In this document: positions 20,706-29,516 of the stretch, piece by piece
Layout: every line of letters begins with the position of its first letter
Numbering within the stretch: the stretch's first letter is position 1
Origin: an uncultured Opitutales bacterium
Lineage (GTDB): Bacteria; Verrucomicrobiota; Verrucomicrobiia; Opitutales; UBA2995
Reading direction: 5' to 3'
NCBI GenBank assembly: GCA_937920335.1
Contig: CALGUT010000556.1
Coordinates: forward strand, 1-34,712
DNA: 34,712 nt
Program-made: the position numbers and the translations under genes
Notes under the pieces: model-generated
Database searches by the model: none
Seen by the model: only the letters and a program-made list of their open reading frames with translations
What the model was told of the DNA's origin: nothing

Positions 20706-22216
20706 AACGGTTTAGAACAATACTGTTGGCTGGGTGCTTTATGGGCGTCGTGAATGGGGCGTTAGAGGCGCAAACTGGGTCTATAACGGAGGGCCTTCTG
20801 CCGCCTGACCAGCTTTCTCGGACCGAAACTATCAGCAGAGCCTTGGAAGACCTCGAGTCCAACAATGTGGATACGAGAGTGGGTTCGATCATGTTGTTGG
20901 GTAAGTATGAAGACATGCGTGCCTTGATGGGAGTGGTAGATGGTCTTACTGATCCACATGTGAGGGTTCGTCGTGCAGCATTGGTTTCCCTGATTGAGAT
21001 TCAAGCGTCGATGCCTCCTACCGCCGTGGAGCCGATCATGTTGATGTTGGGGGATGACGATGCCGAGATTCGTCGGATGGTGTCCTCAAGTTTGGCGATG
21101 TTGGTGAATCTTTGGAATTCCTACAATCGCGGGAATCAGATTATACCGCTTCCTCCAGGTTTGCCGTTGAATGTGAGACAGCGTTTCATCAATGCCTTTC
21201 TCGATGAAGATGTGGTGGTGCGACGGAACATGCTAAGCTACTATTTCTTTCTAGGGATTCAGCTTCCTGAATTTATACTGATTTCACTGTTGGAAGATGA
21301 GGATGACATGGTCCGGCTTGAAGCTGTTCGACTGTGTATAAGAATCTCGCGATTTGATACCGTTGTTAAGCAGGCGGAGAAACTATCTGTGGATCCGGTA
21401 AAAAGCATCAGGCTCTTGTTCGCGAATATGTTGGGAAACGATCGGGCTCCTAGTGCGGAGGAGTGGTTTGAGGTGCTATTTAATGATGAGGATATCGAGG
21501 TCGTTCATGAGGCGGAGTTATCGGCCTTCCGACTACGTCCTGATTTTCAGGCTGCGAAAAAACTGACGGATCTGGTCTTAACGGGACAGCTAAACCAGGA
21601 GCAGGGTACTACTTTTATCCAGACCTTGGGAGTACTCCGTGAAAGGGCACAGAGTTTAGTCGACCGACTTCTGGAGTCTGAGAATCCGACATATCGGCTC
21701 GAAGCCTTACGTTTATATCTCGGATATGTGGATCTGAAAAAAGACACCGATCGCATTCTTGCTTTGGCGGATGACAAATCGGAACGGGTTCGTATTCAGG
21801 TGCTCAATTACCTTCGTGGTAGCCGCGACTTGGTACCGGCTGAGCTGATTGAAGGACTTTCCTACGCTCGAGATGCCAAGGTGAGAGAAACAGCGCTCAA
21901 TCTCACGCGCTTCTTTTCTAATGAAGATGCGGAACCGCTGTTGTTTGACTTCCTGATCGATGAAGAGTCTCGCCTGAGAATGATGGCAATCGATGAGCTC
22001 GTTCGTCGAGAATCACCGGACGTTAGAGAGACCCTGCATCTTTCGCTGGAAGATAACGACTGGCTCATCCAGCGTCGGGCGGTAACTCATCTGATCGGGT
22101 TGAATGATCCGGAGGAACTGAATTTCTTGAAATCGGTAGTGGATAAAGATCCGGATGGTTCTTTGGCCCTTTATATTAAAGACCAGATGCTTAAACGCCT
22201 GGGTGTTCAATTGTGA
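20702..22216 (+). CDS. Secreted HEAT-repeat protein
   Basis: Signal peptide MKRFRTILLAGCFMGVVNGALEAQ, then multiple HEAT-type helical repeats (DPHVRVRRAALVSLIEIQ, DAEIRRMVSSSLAMLV, DDMVRLEAVRLCIRI, SERVRIQVLNYLRG). ATG at 20702 overlaps the upstream TGA (ATGA) and is preferred to the track start at 20672. Confidence 0.85.
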   Translation: MKRFRTILLAGCFMGVVNGALEAQTGSITEGLLPPDQLSRTETISRALEDLESNNVDTRVGSIMLLGKYEDMRALMGVVDGLTDPHVRVRRAALVSLIEIQASMPPTAVEPIMLMLGDDDAEIRRMVSSSLAMLVNLWNSYNRGNQIIPLPPGLPLNVRQRFINAFLDEDVVVRRNMLSYYFFLGIQLPEFILISLLEDEDDMVRLEAVRLCIRISRFDTVVKQAEKLSVDPVKSIRLLFANMLGNDRAPSAEEWFEVLFNDEDIEVVHEAELSAFRLRPDFQAAKKLTDLVLTGQLNQEQGTTFIQTLGVLRERAQSLVDRLLESENPTYRLEALRLYLGYVDLKKDTDRILALADDKSERVRIQVLNYLRGSRDLVPAELIEGLSYARDAKVRETALNLTRFFSNEDAEPLLFDFLIDEESRLRMMAIDELVRRESPDVRETLHLSLEDNDWLIQRRAVTHLIGLNDPEELNFLKSVVDKDPDGSLALYIKDQMLKRLGVQL

Positions 22217-23229
22217 TGCGTGTATTTTATAAACTGATACTATCTGTAGGCCTGCTTTTCCTGGTTCAACCTTTGTTTTCGGTTGTAGAGGTTGAGGAAG
22301 CGCAGGCAGAAACCAAGCTGCCCCCCAAAGACGTTCCTTACTTGAAGGTCGTTCAATTAATACAAGGGGATGCTATGCAACGTCAGTATGCAGATGCGCT
22401 GCCTAGTTTACTGGAGGAACTTCGGACTCGTACGACGCTCAATGTAGATCCTTTTCCGATCTATATCGATTCCTTTGAAGACGAAATTATCTTCAAGCAT
22501 CCGGTGTTGTATGTAAATTTTGCGGACCGGCCCGAGTGGACCCTGAGCGCGGGTGAGATTAAGAACCTGAAAGCGTTCATAGAGCGAGGTGGCTTTCTGT
22601 TTATTGATGCAGGTATCAATGCGGCGTTTCTCCGGGGCAACTCGCGTCATGGGCAGATGCACAGTTTTGCGGATTGGGAGGTGTCTCCCGAAGTCGATGG
22701 AGCACTCAAGCAGGTGTTTCCCGATAAACGATTTGAACCGCTTCCTCGCAGCGACCCATTTTTTAAGTCTTTCTACGCGGGATTACCAGATGCGTCGACA
22801 CTGCCTGAGGCGATTCGTGAATTCATCATCAACGAAAAGTGGCCGCAAGGGACCTACTCATCAATGGTGCTAAAGCACGAAGGCCGTGTAGCTGTTATGG
22901 CTATGCCCATCATGGCAATGGGGTGGGGCAAGTCTGAATTTGGACAGTGGACGACTCGTATTGGATTCCGAGTACGTGAAGGTGCTGAGGGTTTATCTGA
23001 CCGTTTGAGCGAAGCGTCCTTTGGTGGAGAAAGCTACGAGACGACCCGTGAAGATGGATTAAACGACGTCATCTATTGTGAAGTTCCGGGAACGCCAGCT
23101 TGGGTCGAAGAACCCAATGGAGACTGGCGTGTATTCCGTTATTATCATAGCCAGGAGATTAGCGACTACGCGCATACCTTCTATACCCGGTTGGGGGTGA
23201 ATTTATTCGTTTATATATTTAGTCAGTAA
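22213..23229 (+). CDS. DUF4159 domain protein with signal peptide
   Basis: VLYVNFADRPEWTLSAGEIKNLKAFIERGGFLFIDAG and MPIMAMGWGKSEFGQWT; start overlaps the HEAT gene stop (GTG 22213 or ATG 22216). Confidence 0.82.
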   Translation: MMRVFYKLILSVGLLFLVQPLFSVVEVEEAQAETKLPPKDVPYLKVVQLIQGDAMQRQYADALPSLLEELRTRTTLNVDPFPIYIDSFEDEIIFKHPVLYVNFADRPEWTLSAGEIKNLKAFIERGGFLFIDAGINAAFLRGNSRHGQMHSFADWEVSPEVDGALKQVFPDKRFEPLPRSDPFFKSFYAGLPDASTLPEAIREFIINEKWPQGTYSSMVLKHEGRVAVMAMPIMAMGWGKSEFGQWTTRIGFRVREGAEGLSDRLSEASFGGESYETTREDGLNDVIYCEVPGTPAWVEEPNGDWRVFRYYHSQEISDYAHTFYTRLGVNLFVYIFSQ

Positions 23230-23326
23230 CTAAAGAGTGGAATCCGTGTTCTTGGAAATAGGGTTGGCAACTGATGGCCCATTCCGCTAGGTATCTCCCC
23301 AATATCCCCGTAATTAAGGTATTCTT

Positions 23327-25063
23327 ATGAGTTCGAGACTATTTAAAATCCTCTGGGCTGTTCTTTCTGTTGTGCTATCACTGTCGGTGACCGCTAAAGA
23401 GCTGCCCAACTTCAACCTGTTGGATACGCGTGAAACAAATGTTGAGCTCTATGGTGCGCGTGGAAAAGCGGTGGCCTTATTTTTTACCGGAACCGGGTGC
23501 CCGATTGCTCGGAAGAGCGTATCAAAGTTCGCGAAGCTGGAGCGTGACTATGCCGCTCAAGGAGTTGATTTCTGGATCGTAAATTCCTATGCCGAAGAGT
23601 CGATGCGCGATATCCAAAAGGAGATTGGGCGTCTAAAACTACGGGAGATGACTTACCTCTTGGATTCGAAGCAAACGGTTGCCTATGCCTACGATGTGAA
23701 TCGCACCGCTGAAGTAATTCTGATCGATACATTCACTTGGGAAGCGGTTTACCGCGGTGCGATCGATAATCAAATGACTGAGGGTACCGAGAAACCCAGG
23801 GCGTCTGAACACTACCTCAAGACCGCTCTGGATCAGTTGCTGGCTGGCGAAGAAATCTCGACTCCCCGAACCAGATCCGTGGGATGTATTATTTCCTATC
23901 CGCAAGTGAGTGCTACGGATGAAGCTCCTGATTATGCGACACAGGTGGCTCCCATCTTGCAGAAAAACTGCGTGGAATGCCACCAACCAGGAGCTATTGG
24001 ACCTTGGAGTATGACCAGCCACCGTCGTGTTTCCAATTACTCAGCGATGATGGAAGAGGTCCTGCTGACCCGTCGTATGCCTCCCTGGGATCCGCATCCC
24101 GGTTACGGTGATTTTCTGAATGACCAATCTCTGACGAGAGAAGAGGAACACACGCTATTGAGCTGGATCAAGGCGGGAAATCCGAAAGGTGACAGCCACG
24201 ATCCGCTGACGGATCCGCGACCGAAGTTGCCCGAGTGGCGTATGGGAAACCCCGACGCGATTATCAAACTTCCAGAGGAGCAGAAGATCGCGGCTACGGG
24301 AATCGAACCTTATCGCTATGTGGAGGTGGATAATCCATTCGATGAAGATGTTTGGATAAGCGGATTTGATGTAAACCCTGGCAACCACAGTGTGCTACAT
24401 CATGTGATACTCTATGTGCGTTGGCCTGGAGTTCCTGAATCGAATGGAAAGTTGGGTCAGTTTTTTTACGGCTGGGCGCCAGGTGCTAGTTCTTTGAAGT
24501 ATCCGGAAGGTGTTGCGAAACTCCTTCCGGCGAATGCTAAGCTCACTTTGGAACTTCACTATACGACGATCGGAGAGCCACAAACCGATATGACGGAGAT
24601 GGCCATCTATCTTGCTGATGGCCCGCAGGAGCGGATCGGGCAAACACGGTCAGCCATCAATACGCGTCTGGATATTCCTCCTGGTGAAAACGATGCCCGG
24701 CACACCGCTACGTATGCGTTTAAAAAACCAGCCACCATCTACGGCTTATTTCCTCATATGCACTTCCGCGGAAAGTGGATGCGCTACGAACTGTTACTTC
24801 CCAACGGAAAGCGGGAGACGATTCTTCATGTTCCACGCTATGATTTTCAATGGCAGCTCTCTTACTACCTGAAGGAACCTCGTCATGTCCCAGCGGGTAC
24901 GTGGCTAATGGTTACGGGGTCTTTCGACAACTCAGTCGGCAATCCTAACAATCCTGATCCGACCAAACGGGTCGTGTTTGGTGAACAGTCTTGGGACGAG
25001 ATGTTTATTGGCTTTTTCGAAGCCGCCGATGATCCCGAGCCTTCAGTGGCGATGGGAAGGTAG
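23327..25063 (+). CDS. Secreted multidomain protein: redoxin-like + cytochrome c-like (CxxCH) + copper type II monooxygenase (PHM)-like
   Basis: Signal peptide; redoxin-like FFTGTGCPIARKSVSKFAKLE; CVECH heme-type motif; PHM-like NHSVLHHVILYV, LELHYT, YGLFPHMHFRGKWMRYELLLPNGK, SWDEMFIGFFE. Confidence 0.83.
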   Translation: MSSRLFKILWAVLSVVLSLSVTAKELPNFNLLDTRETNVELYGARGKAVALFFTGTGCPIARKSVSKFAKLERDYAAQGVDFWIVNSYAEESMRDIQKEIGRLKLREMTYLLDSKQTVAYAYDVNRTAEVILIDTFTWEAVYRGAIDNQMTEGTEKPRASEHYLKTALDQLLAGEEISTPRTRSVGCIISYPQVSATDEAPDYATQVAPILQKNCVECHQPGAIGPWSMTSHRRVSNYSAMMEEVLLTRRMPPWDPHPGYGDFLNDQSLTREEEHTLLSWIKAGNPKGDSHDPLTDPRPKLPEWRMGNPDAIIKLPEEQKIAATGIEPYRYVEVDNPFDEDVWISGFDVNPGNHSVLHHVILYVRWPGVPESNGKLGQFFYGWAPGASSLKYPEGVAKLLPANAKLTLELHYTTIGEPQTDMTEMAIYLADGPQERIGQTRSAINTRLDIPPGENDARHTATYAFKKPATIYGLFPHMHFRGKWMRYELLLPNGKRETILHVPRYDFQWQLSYYLKEPRHVPAGTWLMVTGSFDNSVGNPNNPDPTKRVVFGEQSWDEMFIGFFEAADDPEPSVAMGR

Positions 25064-25090
25064 CTTCGAGAGGATCTGGAATCTTGGTTC

Positions 25091-25657
25091 CTAAGACTTC
25101 CTCAAAATCAGATTCATCGCTTCAGCTCGGGCGGCGGGGTCTTCTCTAAAGATACCGCAGACAGAAGAGGTGATGGTTGATGCCCCCGCTTTTTTGATGC
25201 CTCGCATGGACATACACAAGTGTTCTGCTTCCAAAACTACAATAGTGCCGAGTGAGTCGAGCTTTTCCTGGATGGCTGAGGCGACTTGCATGGTCAGGCG
25301 TTCCTGAACCTGCGGGCGTCGAGAGTAGCCGTCGACGAGGCGGGCGAGTTTGGACAGACCTGTTATCTTGCTTCCCGGTTGTGGCAGGTAACCGACATGT
25401 GCCTTTCCGAAGAAGGGGATGAGGTGGTGCTCGCAGATCGAATAGAAAGAGATGTCTCGAACAATGATGATCTCGTCATGATCCACGTCGAAGGCCTTAT
25501 CGATGTGAGACGTTGGATCCTCGGCGATGCCACTGCAGATCTCTCCATACATGCGAGCCACTCGGGCGGGGGTTTCTACGAGTCCATCGCGATCGGGATC
25601 TTCACCGATGGCGATGAGAATTTCTTTAACGGCTTTTTCGATACGTGGGTAGTCCAT
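25091..25657 (-). CDS. folE: GTP cyclohydrolase I
   Basis: ICEHHLIPFFGKAHVGYLP, GLSKLARLVDGYSRRPQVQERLT, AEHLCMSMRGIKK. Confidence 0.97.
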   Translation of the reverse strand: MDYPRIEKAVKEILIAIGEDPDRDGLVETPARVARMYGEICSGIAEDPTSHIDKAFDVDHDEIIIVRDISFYSICEHHLIPFFGKAHVGYLPQPGSKITGLSKLARLVDGYSRRPQVQERLTMQVASAIQEKLDSLGTIVVLEAEHLCMSMRGIKKAGASTITSSVCGIFREDPAARAEAMNLILRKS

Positions 25658-26020
25658 GATGCTATAGTTCTAGAGTGTCGGTTGCAGATCCGGTCGCAAA
25701 TACAACCAGTCGTTTTGAAGTTAATGGAGTAGGGGCGAAAGTTACAAGCGGTTGGTTCGTTATTTGGGATGAGCTTTTTTACCAGAGGGCTAATGGTGAG
25801 GCTCCGTATTAAAATTGAAAACGCTAAGATCAGACAGGTTAAACGGAAGGTTAGTTATTATGATAATCGTTTCTTAACCCGGCATGAGTAAATAACTACC
25901 CAACAAAAACTGAGGCGATCGAAGGATTGTTATCGTTGATAAAGCAACTGAGTCCAGGTGGGGACTTGGAAACCTTGGACAATGTATCAACTTCTCTTAA
26001 CTTACGATTCGTGATCGGAG

Positions 26021-26041
26021 AAGAGCCTCAGCTCGGCTCTT
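26021..26041. repeat. Inverted repeat/hairpin in intergenic region
   Basis: AAGAGCC-TCAGCTC-GGCTCTT perfect 7-bp stem, 3' of the minus-strand lactonase gene; no clear U tract. Confidence 0.5.
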
Positions 26042-26081
26042 AACCCCGAATAAGAGAAGCCCTAGGCCCATACGACGCTTT

Positions 26082-27206
26082 CTAATTCAAGCTCATGATT
26101 GACATATCATTTGCTCCAGTAGCCAGTGCTATGGAAGCAGCCTTGTTGAGACTTCCGTCTGATTGAACTTTGAATACGGAGAAGCAATTGGTACCAGATT
26201 CTCTGACGATCAAGTAGTTACCGCTGGGTGAAATATCCAACTTCCATGGAATATCTCCAACTGCAGTGCGCCCGATATGGCTTAGTTTCCCACCGGTCTC
26301 CACTCGAAAGGCGAACACACTGTCTTCATTGCCACCAAAGTCTCGTAAGGCTACGAAGAGCAGTTTTCCGTCGGGTGTAAGGACGAGGTCCGACGCTTGC
26401 AGGTCCCGTTTACCTTGTTCGAATGGAGATCGCCTTGGAAACGTTGTTGCATGTTGTTTGTCGGTAAGCTGCCCATCAGTCCCTATGTGGTAAACGCTGA
26501 CTCCGAGTTGCTGTTCGTTGCTGAAATAAGCGATAGGCAAAGTTGGATGATAGGCGACGTGCCGAGGCCCAAACATCGCAGGGGGCATGGCATTGAACGG
26601 CTCGAGTGGGCTTAGTTGTCCAGTGGCTTCATCGAATGCATATTGAAAGAGGGCGTTGTTATTTTTTACACAAGGGATGTAGACAAAACGATTGTCCGGA
26701 GTCGTTAGAATACAATGCGCCTCTGGGTTGGGTGTCTGAAATGAGTAGGCCTCATCACCGACTGTTCCATTGTTATCGATGCCGTAGACAGAAATTGCTC
26801 CAGTGGAATAGTGGGCTGCCATGAAGTAACGACCGCTGCGATCGATGCTGGTATAGCCTGTCGGATGATTGAGTTTTGATGAGGCTATCAAGCGTAGCTC
26901 ACCTTCTTTAAGAACCTCAATCGAAGCGGCGTGGCTCGGCCCGTTGCCACCGGCGGTGACGATTAATTGATTGCCGTTTGGATGAACGGTCGTGCCAGCT
27001 GGACTAAAGGGTAAACTCAGAGGCTTATTCTGTGTGATAGAAACACTTTCTCCGGACTCGCTTACCGTCATACTCAGAAGCTGTTGATTCGCCCGGTCGG
27101 GTGCGAATATGAGAAAGGATTCGTCTCCGAAGGTATCGTCGCTTACCAGCATAGTAACAAGAAAGAGGCAGGTTAATCGAATCATGGTTATCCGTAGTTT
27201 CTGCAA
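26082..27206 (-). CDS. Secreted lactonase-family beta-propeller (6-phosphogluconolactonase-like)
   Basis: Signal peptide; repeated propeller blades (GQLSPLEPF, FGPRHVAYHPTLPIAYFSNE, DLVLTPDGKLLFVALR). Confidence 0.88.
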   Translation of the reverse strand: MQKLRITMIRLTCLFLVTMLVSDDTFGDESFLIFAPDRANQQLLSMTVSESGESVSITQNKPLSLPFSPAGTTVHPNGNQLIVTAGGNGPSHAASIEVLKEGELRLIASSKLNHPTGYTSIDRSGRYFMAAHYSTGAISVYGIDNNGTVGDEAYSFQTPNPEAHCILTTPDNRFVYIPCVKNNNALFQYAFDEATGQLSPLEPFNAMPPAMFGPRHVAYHPTLPIAYFSNEQQLGVSVYHIGTDGQLTDKQHATTFPRRSPFEQGKRDLQASDLVLTPDGKLLFVALRDFGGNEDSVFAFRVETGGKLSHIGRTAVGDIPWKLDISPSGNYLIVRESGTNCFSVFKVQSDGSLNKAASIALATGANDMSIMSLN

Positions 27207-27263
27207 AGTAGGATCAAGATATCATACTTAAGAATGATCGGGTAGTTCTCTGAGTAAACAGGT

Positions 27264-28436
27264 TTACACCATTGCTGCTCGATAGACTGCTTTTGCCACT
27301 AGCGGCGCTACCGTTCTGTCCAAGGGTGACGGCAGTACGCGATCTGCAGTAGGGTTGTTAATCGAATTGGCCAGGGCGTGGGCGGCAGCGATTTTCATCT
27401 CAGGAGTGATCTGGGCTGCGTTGGCATCAAGAGCCCCCCGGAAGATACCGGGAAAAGCGAGGACGTTGTTTACCTGATTGGGGAAATCGCTGCGTCCAGT
27501 GCCGATCACCGCGGCGCCTCCTTCGCGGGCGAGATGAGGCATGATTTCTGGAGTGGGATTAGCCATGGCGAGGATAATTGGATCTTGAGCCATGGTACGG
27601 ATATCGTCAGGGGTCAAAAGATTGCCTTTGCTGACACCTACAAAGACATCTGTGCCTACGAGTATGTCGTGCAAGCTGCCGGTTTTTCCGTTCAGGTTGG
27701 TAAATGAAAGGAGGGCCTCTTTCTGCGAGTTCAGGTCGTTTCGGCCAGCATGAATAGCGCCCTTGCTATCGCAGATGATGACATCGGCAACAGGTGTGCA
27801 AACGTTAGAATCTTGTTCGATACATCTTAGAAGTTTCGCGATTGCCGTCCCTGCTGCGCCGGCGCCATTAATGACTACCCGAAGGTCTTCCGGTTTTTTA
27901 CCGACAACCTTGGCGGCATTCAGCATGGCTGCCAGTAAGACGATGGCGGTGCCATGTTGATCGTCGTGAAAGACGGGTATGCCTAGATCCTGCAGACGTT
28001 TCTCCACTTCGAAACAGCGGGGGGCGCTGATATCTTCCAGATTCACACCGCCAAACACCGGGGCGATTCTGCGGACGGTTTCAATGATTTCCTCGGTGTC
28101 CTGAGTATCGAGGCAGATGGGAAAGGCATCGATCCCGGCGTACTCTTTGAAAAGGAGACATTTCCCTTCCATAACGGGAATGGCTGCAAGGGCTCCGATA
28201 TTGCCGAGGCCGAGGACGGAGGATCCGTCGCTGACTACGGCTACCGTATTGCGTTTGATAGTTAGGTCGCGCGCCCTGGAGGGATCAGCAGCGATGAGGT
28301 TACAGGGTTCTGCAACACCGGGCGTATAGGCGAGGGACAAATCATCCTGCGTTTCGATGGGCAGCTTGGTGCTTATTCCAATTTTGCCTCGAAGTTGTTC
28401 GTGAAGTATGACTGAGCGTTGGCCGAAATCTGACAT
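27264..28436 (-). CDS. Malic enzyme (NAD(P)-dependent), short form without PTA domain
   Basis: SLAYTPGVAEPC, TVAVVSDGSSVLGLGNIG, FHDDQHGTAIVLLAAMLNA, VVINGAGAAGTAIAKLL, ALANPTPEI-type region. Confidence 0.94.
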   Translation of the reverse strand: MSDFGQRSVILHEQLRGKIGISTKLPIETQDDLSLAYTPGVAEPCNLIAADPSRARDLTIKRNTVAVVSDGSSVLGLGNIGALAAIPVMEGKCLLFKEYAGIDAFPICLDTQDTEEIIETVRRIAPVFGGVNLEDISAPRCFEVEKRLQDLGIPVFHDDQHGTAIVLLAAMLNAAKVVGKKPEDLRVVINGAGAAGTAIAKLLRCIEQDSNVCTPVADVIICDSKGAIHAGRNDLNSQKEALLSFTNLNGKTGSLHDILVGTDVFVGVSKGNLLTPDDIRTMAQDPIILAMANPTPEIMPHLAREGGAAVIGTGRSDFPNQVNNVLAFPGIFRGALDANAAQITPEMKIAAAHALANSINNPTADRVLPSPLDRTVAPLVAKAVYRAAMV

Positions 28437-28513
28437 GGTTGTGATGGGGGTTATAGGCTAATAGTGACCCCAGCGTGGCAAGCCTTTCAAACTTTTCGCC
28501 TAGATTGAACGAT

Positions 28514-28532
28514 CACGGTTGGTCCTACCGTG
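28514..28532. repeat. Inverted repeat between the divergent malic enzyme and exbD genes, possible operator
   Basis: CACGGT-TGGTCCT-ACCGTG, 6-bp arms with 7-nt spacer, 58 nt upstream of the exbD start. Confidence 0.35.
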
Positions 28533-28589
28533 TAGTTTCTGCTTTTTCTTAGCCTGGAAATGAGTCAAGGTTAGGAGATCTGATTCGAT

Positions 28590-29006
28590 ATGATAAGACG
28601 CAGAAAGAGAACCCAGCCCGAAGAGGAGTTCCAAATGGCTCCAATGATCGACATGGTATTCCTTCTGTTGGTATTTTTTATGTGCGTAAGCACCTTGGCA
28701 AAGGCGGACAAAGCAGAGAAAGTCGAACTCCCGGAATCGCATGCCAGCGAGGTACCGGATGATGTTTCGGCCCGGGGAGTAGTTTCGATTAAGGAGGATG
28801 GTACTATTTATGTGGGTACGCAGTCAGTAACCTTGGAAGCACTTAAAGATCAGATCGGAGGCGAACTCAAAAAGAATCCCGAACTACAGATAACCGTTCG
28901 TGCCGACAAAACGACACCCTTTGGTGAGATTAAAAAAGTTTTGAAAGCCTGCGCAGAAGTAGGTGCTTACGAAGTCATCTACGCAACTTACGAAGCGAGT
29001 AGCTGA
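28590..29006 (+). CDS. ExbD/TolR family biopolymer transport protein
   Basis: MAPMIDMVFLLLVFFM TM with conserved Asp; ITVRADKTTPFGEIKKVLKACAEVGAYEV periplasmic domain. Confidence 0.92.
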   Translation: MIRRRKRTQPEEEFQMAPMIDMVFLLLVFFMCVSTLAKADKAEKVELPESHASEVPDDVSARGVVSIKEDGTIYVGTQSVTLEALKDQIGGELKKNPELQITVRADKTTPFGEIKKVLKACAEVGAYEVIYATYEASS

Positions 29007-29007
29007 T

Positions 29008-29451
29008 ATGGCACGTCTCAAAAAGAAGCCCGGGCCCAAACCCACGATTCCCATCGCTCCGATGATCGACGTGGTGTTTTTATTGCTCATGTATTATCTG
29101 GTGACGTCTACCCTGGACAAACAGGAGGCGGATATTTCATTTCAATTGCCGGGTGTCGTCGAACAATCCGAGCCCGTCGATATGCCCGATGAGCAAATCA
29201 TTGAAATTGATGACGCTGGTCAGGTCGTAGTGAACGAGTATGCTTATGACTCGCCTACTTCGTCACGGTTTATGGAACTTACAGGGATGCTAACGCGTTT
29301 CAAAGAAGCGAGTAACGCTAATAAAGTTGAAGCGTTGGTGACGATTGCTCCGGGTGAAGGAACGACTCACCAAATGATCATCAAAGTAATGGATGCCTGT
29401 TCGACGGCCGGTATCGAGGGTGTGAACTTTGCGGTGAGCGATGACTATTGA
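29008..29451 (+). CDS. ExbD/TolR family biopolymer transport protein (second copy)
   Basis: IAPMIDVVFLLLMYYLV TM with conserved Asp. ATG at 29008 is 2 nt after the upstream stop; preferred to the track start at 28963. Confidence 0.9.
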   Translation: MARLKKKPGPKPTIPIAPMIDVVFLLLMYYLVTSTLDKQEADISFQLPGVVEQSEPVDMPDEQIIEIDDAGQVVVNEYAYDSPTSSRFMELTGMLTRFKEASNANKVEALVTIAPGEGTTHQMIIKVMDACSTAGIEGVNFAVSDDY

Positions 29452-29516
29452 AGAGCAGAACGATGGAATATTAGTCGTTGTCATCAAGATACATATCGTT
29501 TTGTTCTTCGGTCGTT

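Noticed and set aside
11511-23229. Interpretation of the MoxR-VWA operon as an anti-phage defence island
   Set aside because: No nuclease, effector, toxin or mobile-element genes nearby; flanked by housekeeping genes, so an envelope/assembly role is more plausible.
25286-25732. 148-aa plus-strand ORF over folE
   Set aside because: Antisense to folE, whose catalytic motifs are unambiguous on the minus strand.
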